A stretch of DNA of 64,000 nucleotides from HGM11368 sp051883455. Its GTDB lineage: Bacteria; Bacillota; Clostridia; Christensenellales; UBA3700. Where the stretch lies: assembly GCA_051883455.1 (NCBI GenBank), contig JBJETT010000009.1, positions 166,664 through 230,663 of the forward strand, in the 5' to 3' direction. The translations under genes were made by a program, and so were the position numbers. Below are positions 43,675 through 51,719 of the stretch, in pieces (within the stretch, counting starts at the first letter, position 1; the number at the start of each line of letters is the position of its first letter). The notes beneath the pieces were generated by a model that searched no databases, was not told the DNA's origin, and saw nothing but the letters and a program-made list of their open reading frames with translations.

Positions 43675-43875
43675 ATGGAATATGTTGACGTCTTGCAACA
43701 ATTAATGTATGAAAAGGGCTATACGCAGCAGGCTTTGGCGGACGTGTTGGGGGTAAATCAAACGACGGTCAGCCAATGGTTGCTTGGCAAAAAGAAGCCC
43801 GGCTACGACAGCATAAGACTGATATACGAAAAGTTTGGGATAGAGCCCAACGACCTATTCGGAGTAAAAAATTAA
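43675..43875 (+). CDS. Small XRE/Cro-CI-type repressor
   Basis: This 66-residue protein is essentially one helix-turn-helix domain: TQQALADVLGVNQTTVSQWLLGKKKP is the HTH, with the recognition helix around TTVSQWL. It probably binds the TAGGTC palindromes in the divergent region, repressing the LRR lipoprotein and perhaps itself. It has no ribosome-binding site; a -10 box TATACT (43663-43668) ends six bases before the ATG, so the mRNA may be leaderless, as for lambda cI. A terminator follows. No sensor domain is present, so an inducer or antirepressor must act in another way. Confidence 0.85.
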   Translation: MEYVDVLQQLMYEKGYTQQALADVLGVNQTTVSQWLLGKKKPGYDSIRLIYEKFGIEPNDLFGVKN

Positions 43876-43897
43876 GACGGCGATTGCCGTCTTTTTT
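43874..43897 (+). terminator. Terminator of the XRE gene
   Basis: Stem AAGACGGC / GCCGTCTT with a four-base loop and T run. Confidence 0.88.
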
Positions 43898-43917
43898 GTT
43901 GGGATTTTTATGTTTTT

Positions 43918-43933
43918 GTCGATATGTATTGAC
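43918..43933 (-). terminator. Terminator after glpK (TCGATA-type palindrome)
   Basis: The near-palindrome GTCGATATGTATTGAC is flanked by TTTTT and TTTTTA and lies four bases downstream of the glpK stop. On the minus strand it is followed by A rather than T runs, so it may act in either direction or only stabilise the end. Confidence 0.45.
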
Positions 43934-43936
43934 TTT

Positions 43937-45424
43937 TTATTGATATTTTGCTCTTGCTACGCTCTCGAGCCAACCCATGATTAGCTTCTCGCGCTTGTCC
44001 TCTTGCATTGACGGACTAAATACCCTGTCTATCTCTCTATCCGTCTTGATATCGTCTATGCTTTTCCATACGCCTACGCCCAAGCCCGCAAGATAGCAAG
44101 CACCGAGCGCCGTCGTTTCTACGACTTTAGGTCTAACCACGTCGGCCTTGAGCAAGTCGGCTTGGAATTGCATCAGCACGTTGGACACGCAAGCTCCGCC
44201 GTCCACGTTGAGTCCCGTTATCTCTTGATTGAGGTCGTTCTCCATTGCGTGCACCACGTCAAAGACTTGATAGGCAATTGACTCGAGCGCCGCTCTTACG
44301 AAGTGTTCTCTCTTGGTGCCTCGGGTTATTCCGCACACCGTACCTCTTGCGTCGGCTTGCCAATGCGGTGCACCCAAGCCCACGAATGCAGGCACTATGT
44401 ATACGCCGCCCGTGTCGGGGCATTTTTCCGCAATCTCATCGGCTTCTTTGGCGTGAGATATCAACTTCATCTCATCTCTAAGCCACTGCAACACCGCGCC
44501 ACCAACAAAAACGCTTCCTTCGAGAGCGTATTGTGGTCTGCCGTTTTGCTCGCTGGCTATCAAGGTGGTCACTAGACCTCTGCGAGATACCACCGCCTTG
44601 TCACCCGTGTTGACAAGTGTAAAACAACCCGTTCCGTAGGTATTTTTGCCCTCGCCCTTGTTGACGCACAAGTGCCCGAACAATGCCGATTGTTGGTCGC
44701 CCGCCACGCCCGATATAGGCAACTTAGCTCCCACAACCTTAGGGTCTGTGTAACCAAACAAGCCTTTGGACGGCTTGACCTCAGGCAACATACTCTTAGG
44801 AATGCCGAACAAGCTCAGCAGCTCCTCATCCCACTCTAGCTCGTGAATATTGAAGAGTAGCGTTCTGCAAGCGTTGGTGTAGTCGGTGGCGTGAATGCTG
44901 CCTCCCGACAATCTCCACATAAGATAGGTGTCTATCGTACCGAAGAGCAGTTCGCCTCTCTCGGCTCTAGCTCTCGCGCCTTTCACGTTGTCGAGTATCC
45001 ACTTGATTTTGCTTGCCGAAAAGTATGCGTCTATAGGCAAGCCCGTCTTGTCGTAAATCTTTTGCTCCAAGCCTTGCTTTTTGAGCTCGTCGCAATAGTC
45101 GGACGTACGACGGCACTGCCAAACTATGGCGTTGTAGACGGGTTCGCCCGTGTTTTTGTCCCACACCACCGTAGTTTCTCTTTGATTGGTGATGCCCACG
45201 GCTACCACGTCGTCGATTTTTATCTCCGCCTTTTCTATCGCCTTGACCAAAGAATCGAATTGCGTACGCCAAATATCCTCGGGACGATGCTCCACCCAAC
45301 CCGGATGCGGATAGATTTGCTCAAATTCCGCTTGCGATTTGGCTACGATATTGGCTTTGTCGTCAAAGACGATAGCCCTCGAGCTGGTCGTTCCTTGGTC
45401 CAGCGCAACTATATATTTACTCAT
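43937..45424 (-). CDS. glpK: Glycerol kinase
   Basis: This 495-residue kinase converts glycerol to glycerol-3-phosphate. It has the FGGY-family phosphate loop ALDQGTTSSRAIVFD at the N-terminus, the glycerol-binding WVEHRPEDIW region, and GVAGDQQSALFG and ALEGSVFVGGAVLQWLRD in the C-terminal half. Length and motifs are normal. It is the last gene of a minus-strand unit with two FAD oxidoreductases and a DUF1667 protein that probably oxidise the product, though a 125-base gap precedes it. No clear promoter was seen in that gap. Confidence 0.95.
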   Translation of the reverse strand: MSKYIVALDQGTTSSRAIVFDDKANIVAKSQAEFEQIYPHPGWVEHRPEDIWRTQFDSLVKAIEKAEIKIDDVVAVGITNQRETTVVWDKNTGEPVYNAIVWQCRRTSDYCDELKKQGLEQKIYDKTGLPIDAYFSASKIKWILDNVKGARARAERGELLFGTIDTYLMWRLSGGSIHATDYTNACRTLLFNIHELEWDEELLSLFGIPKSMLPEVKPSKGLFGYTDPKVVGAKLPISGVAGDQQSALFGHLCVNKGEGKNTYGTGCFTLVNTGDKAVVSRRGLVTTLIASEQNGRPQYALEGSVFVGGAVLQWLRDEMKLISHAKEADEIAEKCPDTGGVYIVPAFVGLGAPHWQADARGTVCGITRGTKREHFVRAALESIAYQVFDVVHAMENDLNQEITGLNVDGGACVSNVLMQFQADLLKADVVRPKVVETTALGACYLAGLGVGVWKSIDDIKTDREIDRVFSPSMQEDKREKLIMGWLESVARAKYQ

Positions 45425-45549
45425 ATTTTTCCCCTTATATCAGTGTATTTGGTTGCGTTTCGTGCAAAAACTTCGCTAATAATTTCCCTTTCCCGATTTT
45501 TGCACTATTGTGTCACATATTGGTATTTTTCGATTGATTTTTGTGATTT

Positions 45550-45912
45550 TTATTGCTTTTTCGGCACGGTTTTGGTGACTACGAAGTCCACTCCGCTACC
45601 ACAAACGTTCTTCACCGCCACGTCGCCTTCATGCACGGGCGCGTCGAGAGTTATGCCTTTGAGTGCGTCGAGCGAGTCGAAAATGAGCTTTTTGTCAATG
45701 CTCTCACTCGTCTTGACGGAAGTCATATTGATAGTTCCGCCGTTGACTCTCACCACGCTCGTCACCATTCTCTTAGGACAAATCATCTCGTCCTTGGCGT
45801 ACTTAGCGCCTCTAGGACAGGTGTTGCCCGTGACTTTGATATCGTTTAGGTCGCTTGCGTCGACTTGCAAGTGGCAACCCATTGGACAACAAATACAAAT
45901 CATCTCTTTCAT
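45550..45912 (-). CDS. DUF1667 cysteine-rich protein of the glycerol oxidation operon
   Basis: This 120-residue protein has Cys clusters CICCPMGC (residues 6-13), CPRG and CPKR, likely ligands of an iron-sulfur or zinc centre. DUF1667 proteins are typically encoded next to GlpA-like dehydrogenases and a NAD/FAD oxidoreductase in Clostridia and Spirochaetes, where they are thought to form the third subunit. It follows the oxidoreductase by one base. Electron-carrier function is inferred. Confidence 0.82.
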   Translation of the reverse strand: MKEMICICCPMGCHLQVDASDLNDIKVTGNTCPRGAKYAKDEMICPKRMVTSVVRVNGGTINMTSVKTSESIDKKLIFDSLDALKGITLDAPVHEGDVAVKNVCGSGVDFVVTKTVPKKQ

Positions 45913-45913
45913 T

Positions 45914-47173
45914 TTATGCCTCCTTTAGGCTGACAACAACCTTGCTTGCCTTTTTGATTTTATCTAGATGCGTAGCGTTGAGAGATATGGTTTCCATTTC
46001 TCCCGGTGCAACGATAGGTCTTTTTTTGCTAAAGATTTCTTCGCCGTCTGCTTCCACTACCAATCTCTTGTTCCTAAACACGTTGGCAACTCTCATCTTG
46101 AGTTTTAGCGTAGCGCAGTCGGTTTGTCTGGATATTTTTTGCGGAACGACGTATCTCACACCACCCGTAGCGCTCACGTCAACGTAATCTTTGGCAACCT
46201 TTCCGTTCCTGATATACGCCACTGCGCGTCTACCCGCAAGGTCGCTCTCCTCGCTTACGAAGTCCACTAGGTCGTGCACGTGCAATATGTTGCCGCATTG
46301 GAATATTCCTTCCACGCCCGTCATCATATCGTCGTCGACTATGCCGCCGCCCGTGATTGGACTGAGTTCTACACCAGCCATCTTGGACAGCTCGTTCTCA
46401 GGCAACAAGCCTACGCTAAGCAGCAAGGTGTCGCACTTGATTTCTTCAGCCGTAGACATGATAGGGTTAAGCTTTTCGTCCACTTGCGCGATAACTACGC
46501 TACTTACTCTGCCTTCGCCCTTGATGTCCACTACGGTGTGCGAGAACTTGAGCGGAATATCGTAGTCGTTAAGACATTGCACGATATTACGGTTGAGTCC
46601 GCTACTGTAAGGCATCAATTCTACCACAGCTTTGACTTTGGCGCCCTCGAAGGTCATGCGGCGAGCCATAATCAAACCGATATCGCCGCTACCGAGGATA
46701 ACTACCTCTTTGCCCACCATATATCCGTCTATATTGACGAGCTTTTGCGCAGTGCCCGCCGAGAAGATACCCGCGCATCTACTACCTGCAATATTGATAC
46801 CGCCACGAGGTCTTTCTCTACAACCGCAAGCCAAAATTATCGCCTTTGCCTTATACTTTGCCAAACCTTCGGCTTCGCTCACGCAAGTGATAACCTTGTC
46901 CTTGGTCACGTTGATGACGGTTGCGCCGAGCTTGTATTCGATACCTCTAGCAACCACCTCTTTGACGTATCTGCCTGCATATTCAGGACCCGTCAACTCC
47001 TCTTTGAAGGTGTGCAAGCCGAACCCGTTGTGAATGCATTGGTTGAGTATACCGCCGAGGTTTTGTTCTCTCTCCAATATCAATATATCTCTCTCGCCCT
47101 CGTCGTACGCCGCCTTGGCAGCCGCAAGACCGGCAGGGCCACCGCCTATAATAATCAAATTCTTCTCTATCAT
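45914..47173 (-). CDS. FAD/NAD-dependent oxidoreductase of the glycerol operon
   Basis: The protein has 419 residues from the ATG at 47173 (MIEKNLIIIGGGPAGLAAA); a longer frame upstream belongs to the preceding gene. It has an N-terminal FAD dinucleotide fold (GGGPAG), a redox-like CIHNGFG stretch, a second nucleotide fold (VVILGSGDIGLIMA) and a C-terminal GIFQCGNILHVHDLVDFVSEE as in pyridine-nucleotide oxidoreductases. Such proteins accompany GlpA-type dehydrogenases and pass electrons to or from NAD. The ATG overlaps the stop of the upstream gene (TAATG). Confidence 0.85.
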   Translation of the reverse strand: MIEKNLIIIGGGPAGLAAAKAAYDEGERDILILEREQNLGGILNQCIHNGFGLHTFKEELTGPEYAGRYVKEVVARGIEYKLGATVINVTKDKVITCVSEAEGLAKYKAKAIILACGCRERPRGGINIAGSRCAGIFSAGTAQKLVNIDGYMVGKEVVILGSGDIGLIMARRMTFEGAKVKAVVELMPYSSGLNRNIVQCLNDYDIPLKFSHTVVDIKGEGRVSSVVIAQVDEKLNPIMSTAEEIKCDTLLLSVGLLPENELSKMAGVELSPITGGGIVDDDMMTGVEGIFQCGNILHVHDLVDFVSEESDLAGRRAVAYIRNGKVAKDYVDVSATGGVRYVVPQKISRQTDCATLKLKMRVANVFRNKRLVVEADGEEIFSKKRPIVAPGEMETISLNATHLDKIKKASKVVVSLKEA

Positions 47174-48597
47174 TACTTTACCCTCCCGATTAGCAAATTG
47201 GAGCCTTTGCCAAACTTGGTCACGTCTTGCATATCGACGCCCGTCTCTCTTGCCAAAATTTCCATAATTCTCGAAGTGCAGAAGCCCGATTGGCATCTTC
47301 CCATGCCCGCGCGCGTTCTTCTCTTGACGCCGTCAAGGTCCTTTGCGCCCAAAGGTCGGTTGATACTGTCGACGATTTCGCCTTCGGTAACGACTTCGCA
47401 CCTACATACTACTTTGCCGTATAGAGGGTTTTCGGCGATAGCCTTTTCTCTCTCGTCGTCGGACATGGTTGCAAATTGTTTAATACCCTTTCGGATAGGG
47501 TTGAAGTCGGCGTTGACGCCCAGCTCCAAATACTCGGCAGCTTCCTTTGCCACGTGTACGGCTATGGCAGGGGCGGAAGTAAGTCCCGGTGACTCTATGC
47601 CCGCCACGTTGTAGAAGCCTTGCTTTGCGCTCATGCCTATCACGAAGTCGCCCTCTACGTTGTGCGCTCTCAAACCGCTAAACTGCGTGATAACCATTCT
47701 CTTGTTAAGGCTTGGCACACTCTGACACGCTTTGGAGAATGCGTCGTTGAGCCCGTCAACGGTGGTAGAGGTGGACAGCTTGTCCTCCACATCCAACGCC
47801 GTAGGTCCTAGCAAAATATTGCCGTGAGTGGTTGGCGAAACCAAAATGCCCTTGCCCATTGCGGTAGGAAGTTGGAACAAAGTCTTGCCGGCAATATAAC
47901 CCGTGGTCTTGTCAAGCAACATATACTCGCCCTTTCTCGCCACGATTTTCATCTTGTCGTCGCACACCATATTGTTGATTTCGTCGGCAAAAACGCCCGC
48001 GCAGTTGATAACGAGGTCGGCAGAGTAGCTGCTTCCGTCCTCACATTCTACAATCCACTCGCCCGACTGTTTTATGGACGTAACCTTTTTGTTAAATTCA
48101 AAACTTACGCCGTTGGTATATGCATTTTCCGCATAAGCTATGGTCATTTCGTATGGACCGACTATGCCCGAGGTAGGCGCAACGAGTGCCGCCACTACCT
48201 TGTCGCTGACGTAAGGTTCTATCTCTCTCACCTTGTCGCCCATCAATACTTCTAGACCCTCGACGCCGTTTTTTACGCCCTTTTGATACAAAGCGGTGAG
48301 AGCAGGGAAGTCTTGTTCGTCAAAGCACAGGACCATTGCGCCTATTCTTTTGAAAGGAAAATCGAGTTCTTTTGAAAGACGGTCGAACATTGGATTGCCG
48401 AGAATATTGAATTTTGCCTTCAAAGTCCCCGGTTTGGCGTCAAATCCTGCGTGCACGATACCGGAATTGGCTTTGCTCGTGCCACAAGCAACGTCGTTGT
48501 TACTTTCTAGTACCAAAACGCTTGCGTCGTATCTCGACAGCTCTCTTGCTATCGAACAACCTATCACGCCTGCGCCGATAATGATAATTCTTTTCAT
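47173..48597 (-). CDS. GlpA-like FAD-dependent glycerol-3-phosphate dehydrogenase
   Basis: This 474-residue DAO-family enzyme has the FAD motif IIIGAGVIGCSIARELSRY, the SGIVHAGFDAKPGTLKAKFN loop typical of GlpA/LhgO-type enzymes, and a C-terminal BFD-like [2Fe-2S] domain with CRCE...GRCQSGFC. It probably oxidises glycerol-3-phosphate with the two downstream products, funnelling glycerol from glpK to glycolysis. L-2-hydroxyglutarate oxidase is an alternative for the catalytic domain, but the glpK neighbour favours G3P. It has its own promoter. Confidence 0.85.
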   Translation of the reverse strand: MKRIIIIGAGVIGCSIARELSRYDASVLVLESNNDVACGTSKANSGIVHAGFDAKPGTLKAKFNILGNPMFDRLSKELDFPFKRIGAMVLCFDEQDFPALTALYQKGVKNGVEGLEVLMGDKVREIEPYVSDKVVAALVAPTSGIVGPYEMTIAYAENAYTNGVSFEFNKKVTSIKQSGEWIVECEDGSSYSADLVINCAGVFADEINNMVCDDKMKIVARKGEYMLLDKTTGYIAGKTLFQLPTAMGKGILVSPTTHGNILLGPTALDVEDKLSTSTTVDGLNDAFSKACQSVPSLNKRMVITQFSGLRAHNVEGDFVIGMSAKQGFYNVAGIESPGLTSAPAIAVHVAKEAAEYLELGVNADFNPIRKGIKQFATMSDDEREKAIAENPLYGKVVCRCEVVTEGEIVDSINRPLGAKDLDGVKRRTRAGMGRCQSGFCTSRIMEILARETGVDMQDVTKFGKGSNLLIGRVK

Positions 48598-48622
48598 AAT
48601 TCTCTCCTATTTTGATAAACAA

Positions 48623-48651
48623 ATTATACCACACCTATTTTGCCATTTCAA
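48623..48651 (-). promoter_or_regulatory. Promoter of the glycerol operon
   Basis: Minus strand TTGAAA (48646-48651), 17-base spacer, TATAAT (48623-48628), with RBS AGGAGAGA before the ATG. Confidence 0.75.
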
Positions 48652-48873
48652 TAGGTAAATTATTTTTTATTATAAGAAAAGCGATACAAAATCCAATATT
48701 TTGTCCAAAATCTTAGTCCCATGCCAAATCTACCCACTGTCAACGAAAAATTTTTCAATTACTCGTGTAAGCATTCGTTTTTTTACCGATATTTTATAAA
48801 ATTACGCGCAAATTATAAGCCAAATCTTGCATAATCGAGCCTTACTTTGCACACTATAGCGATAGGAGGAATT

Positions 48874-49305
48874 ATGGATAAACAATCTGAAAAACTCATC
48901 AAAAAGTGCAACAACGGAGCAAAAGTTGCTCTCAACACCTTAGAATGTATATTACCTTATTTGCAAAAACAACAAATAAAGACCATGGTCAACGACCTAG
49001 CCATTCGCCATAGAGATTACGTAGAAGAAACCAACAGCGCTCTCCTATCCCAACAAGTTAAGCCTAACAGTCCCTCTCCAATCGTGAGAAAAATGGCAGG
49101 GGTAGTCACCAAAATGAGACTCAAAAAAGGCGCGTCCGAACAAAAGGTCGCCATGATGATAATAAAGGGCGCAGACAAGGGCATTGCACAAATCAACATG
49201 GAGCTGTCTACTAGATACGAAGCGAGCGAGACGGCTAAAAAATATGCTCACAAGCTCATTGCTTTGCAACAAGACCTCATCAAATCCATGAGAATATTTT
49301 TGTAA
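48874..49305 (+). CDS. Helical protein of unknown function
   Basis: The protein has 143 residues from the ATG at 48874 (MDKQSEKLIKKC), with a perfect RBS TAGGAGGAA. It is all-alpha and charged, with repeated helix patterns (IVRKMAGVVTKMRLKKGASEQKVAMMIIKGADKGIAQINMEL split over two helices), reminiscent of four-helix ferritin-like or DUF2383-like proteins, but without visible metal-ligand ExxH motifs. No signal peptide. It is a single-gene unit beside the yabP/yabQ pair. Confidence 0.65.
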   Translation: MDKQSEKLIKKCNNGAKVALNTLECILPYLQKQQIKTMVNDLAIRHRDYVEETNSALLSQQVKPNSPSPIVRKMAGVVTKMRLKKGASEQKVAMMIIKGADKGIAQINMELSTRYEASETAKKYAHKLIALQQDLIKSMRIFL

Positions 49306-49321
49306 AAACTCAATTCTTCAA

Positions 49322-49345
49322 AAACTCGATACATATCGGGTTTTT
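49322..49345 (+). terminator. Terminator of the 48874 gene
   Basis: Stem CTCGATA / TATCGGG flanked by AAAA and TTTTTT; another member of the TCGATA-type palindromes. The remaining gap to 49600 is AT-rich and without a gene; a related TCGACAAGTATTGA site is at 49561-49574. Confidence 0.7.
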
Positions 49346-49600
49346 TGAGTAAAAAATCGAATTTTATACGAGCATCGTAATCTGTGAGGCTCAAAATGCC
49401 AATTTGACGACATCAAGAATTAAACAACAAATATTGGCTTGAAAACGGCATTTTTTCAAAAAACTACTATGTTCGTATAGATTTTTGCAGTATTTGTATC
49501 ACCGCAAGAGCTCCTATAAAAGTTGAATTTTTATTTTTTCAATCAAAAATCAAAAAATTGTCGACAAGTATTGAGTTTTTAGCCTCAATTTATCGTTGTA

Positions 49601-49627
49601 ATATGTCGAAAAATCCTTGCATACAAT
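49601..49627 (+). promoter_or_regulatory. SigE-type sporulation promoter for yabP
   Basis: ATATG (49601-49605), 14-base spacer, CATACAAT (49620-49627). The -10 matches the SigE consensus CATACAAT exactly. It precedes the yabP-like gene, whose B. subtilis counterpart is SigE-dependent. Confidence 0.75.
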
Positions 49628-49645
49628 GTCAATAAGGAGAAAATT

Positions 49646-49939
49646 ATGGACGCTATCAACTCGCCTAACAAAAAAGAAAAAACTACCACCCTCAACGCAA
49701 TGACGATAGATTTCGGACAGCAATTTGTCATCAAAGGCGTGACGGGCATCGCCGAATCTACCGACAAATCACTCATAGCGTATCTTGGCGAAAATACCCT
49801 CAGCGTGAGTGGTGACAATCTCAACCTCGTACAACTCGACGTCGAACAAAAATACGCCGTCGTATCGGGTAGTGTGTCGGTCGTCAAGTACAACCAAGGA
49901 AAGGGCAAGCTATCCTTACTCAAAAAACTGGTAAAATAG
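49646..49939 (+). CDS. yabP: Sporulation protein YabP family
   Basis: This 97-residue protein has the YabP/YqfC fold: the N-terminal NAMTIDFGQQFVIKGVTGI, the central IAYLGENTLSVSGDNLNLVQLDVEQKYAVVSG and a basic tail. The family acts in mother-cell spore assembly during sporulation. RBS AAGGAGAAA lies before the ATG, and a SigE-type promoter lies about 20 bases further upstream. It is followed one base later by yabQ, the same pair as in B. subtilis. Confidence 0.85.
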   Translation: MDAINSPNKKEKTTTLNAMTIDFGQQFVIKGVTGIAESTDKSLIAYLGENTLSVSGDNLNLVQLDVEQKYAVVSGSVSVVKYNQGKGKLSLLKKLVK

Positions 49940-49940
49940 A

Positions 49941-50276
49941 ATGCCAACAGAATTGTCGCAGAGCGTTGCCGAACAAGCTAAAGCCTTAGGCATATTTTTG
50001 ATAGTCGGCATTGCCGTCGGCATAGTCAACGTTATTATCAAAGTAATCAAGACACGCTACGCACAAAAGCTGTGGAGCGTTTACTTAGTCGACTTCTTGC
50101 GCGTCGTAATAGACGGCGCGTGTTTTGCTCTTTCTAGCAACGCTTTCTTTGATTTTAATATCCAAGCCTTTCACGTCTTTGCCTACGTTGCCTCGGCTAC
50201 ACTGACTTATAGGCTCTTCTATCTTATACTAATACCTACGCTAAAAAAGTACATATACACAAAACGGACTAAATAA
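49941..50276 (+). CDS. yabQ: Spore cortex protein YabQ family
   Basis: This 111-residue membrane protein has about three hydrophobic helices (about 15-35, 51-72, 75-100) with YabQ-like features (FLIVGIAVGIVNVI, VIDGACFALSSNAFF). In B. subtilis YabQ is needed for cortex formation. Its short length and pairing with yabP support the call, though the sequence is divergent. It ends at the gene-free 2-kb region. Confidence 0.75.
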   Translation: MPTELSQSVAEQAKALGIFLIVGIAVGIVNVIIKVIKTRYAQKLWSVYLVDFLRVVIDGACFALSSNAFFDFNIQAFHVFAYVASATLTYRLFYLILIPTLKKYIYTKRTK

Positions 50277-50418
50277 ACAAACACTTCAAGCCTCAATACG
50301 TGCAGAATATATGGATAAAACGGTTATTTAGAAAGAGAGTTTAAAAAGTTAAATTTTGATAATAATTAGTTATAAATAAAAAAATTTTAAAAAAAATTAA
50401 AAAATTTTCAAAAAAGTA

Positions 50419-50447
50419 TTGCATTTATTGAAGAAATGTGGTAACAT
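50419..50447 (+). promoter_or_regulatory. Promoter of candidate small RNA
   Basis: TTGCAT (50419-50424), 17-base spacer, TAACAT (50442-50447). Confidence 0.5.
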
Positions 50448-50453
50448 ATAGTT

Positions 50454-50517
50454 ACAGAAGATGTCCTAACATTATGTAAAAATGCGATTGTTCTCCCCCA
50501 AGACGTCGCATTTTTAC
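50454..50517 (+). ncRNA. Candidate trans-acting small RNA with C-rich loop
   Basis: A 12-base perfect stem (GTAAAAATGCGA at 50476-50487 with TCGCATTTTTAC at 50506-50517) closes an 18-base loop containing TTCTCCCCCAA followed by GACG. The T-rich 3' arm can act as terminator. TTCTCCCCCAA (50491-50501) is fully complementary to the RBS of the gene starting at 6597, and eight of its bases to the RBS of the gene at 18852. An outer stem ATGTCC/GGACAT (50461-50466, 50524-50529) may form. Not a known family to me. Confidence 0.5.
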
Positions 50518-51012
50518 TTTTATGGACATTTTGGATATATGTATTTTGTGGTTATTCAATGTAATTTGCTACGAATTTTAATATGGTCATTTTTACAAGA
50601 AATAGGATAGCTTTCTTGATACAAATCACCGGCGTGATGTATGCGTTGGTATAACTTTGCTTCTCAGACTAAATGCTACATTCTAGTCTTCTTCAAAAGT
50701 TTGGCTTAGGATTATTGCATTGTACTCTATAGGATAGTATACAAAGCCGTATATTCGGCTCCTACCAACAGTCCTAATAGAATGATATGCAACGTATCTA
50801 TAACTAATTTTATTCCAAAATACTCAAGGCCGTATACGCTAACCCAATTCCTCTTTCGTTGTTCACTCGTCTTGACTATAGCTGCTCATGCGAAGTCGTG
50901 ATTTTATCAAAATAATACGGTTACTAAATTATGCTCCGCCCACAGCTATATATTATTATAATTATTATTGTTAAGAGATACAATTTTGCCTGCTGAAGCA
51001 TAATAGTATTAT

Positions 51013-51033
51013 GTTTCACAATTTGCGTGAAAC
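51013..51033. promoter_or_regulatory. Split parS-like inverted repeat
   Basis: GTTTCAC and GTGAAAC, the two parS half-sites, are separated by seven bases instead of being contiguous. Confidence 0.35.
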
Positions 51034-51174
51034 GGATTTAAAAATTCTTCGGTAGGTTGCAAATTTTGCACCAAAAATCTAATTAAAAATATAATTTATG
51101 CTTATGAAAGTAGCATAATTTGGCTCGTTTTGGGGGGATTTTAGCTAAATTTTGCTATTTTTGAGCATTTTTAA

Positions 51175-51190
51175 CGTTTCACGAGAAACG
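51175..51190. promoter_or_regulatory. parS-like site 1
   Basis: CGTTTCACGAGAAACG differs from the consensus TGTTTCACGTGAAACA at three positions. Its palindrome extends to AACGTTTC/GAAACGTT. Confidence 0.6.
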
Positions 51191-51329
51191 TTTTGCCATA
51201 AAAACTAAAAAGTGGTAGCAATTAACTAAAAGCACGGGTTGACACTTTGTTTGCGCCTTGCACTATATAGTATGAGGAGATAATTAAAATAACAAATACG
51301 CTTGCTGTTCGTCGAATAAGTATATAATG

Positions 51330-51345
51330 TGTTTCACGTGGAACT
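51330..51345. promoter_or_regulatory. parS-like site 2
   Basis: TGTTTCACGTGGAACT matches the parS consensus at 14 of 16 positions, including the central CACGTG. Confidence 0.7.
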
Positions 51346-51703
51346 TAGTAGTAGAGCTGCTACGTTAACACCTCGTCACCTACGAACACTATAAAGTGAT
51401 ATATTAGTAAAACGGCAATCGTTCTCAAAGTTAGCTTGCATATCGCAGGCTCAGATATCGAGCATCTATTGTCTACCGTGTATACTATGATATAAGGGAA
51501 GAACAAACAACGGCGCAGCTACTCATAGTAAGACACTGCAATTTTAGTTACATAATATTTTGCTACGCTTATCCCAAAAAATCATTTCGTTTAATTGCTC
51601 GTATTATGACAATAATATATTGAGTGGAGATAAGAACGACTATAGGCAATAAGTGGTTGGGTTTAGATATACGTCTAGGAATATATTACGGCCTATAAAT
51701 AAA

Positions 51704-51719
51704 CGTTTCACGAGAAACA
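51704..51719. promoter_or_regulatory. parS-like site 3
   Basis: CGTTTCACGAGAAACA matches the parS consensus at 14 of 16 positions. Confidence 0.68.

Noticed and set aside
46274..47614. 446-codon plus-strand frame opposite the glycerol oxidoreductases
   Set aside because: Antisense shadow of two recognised FAD enzymes.
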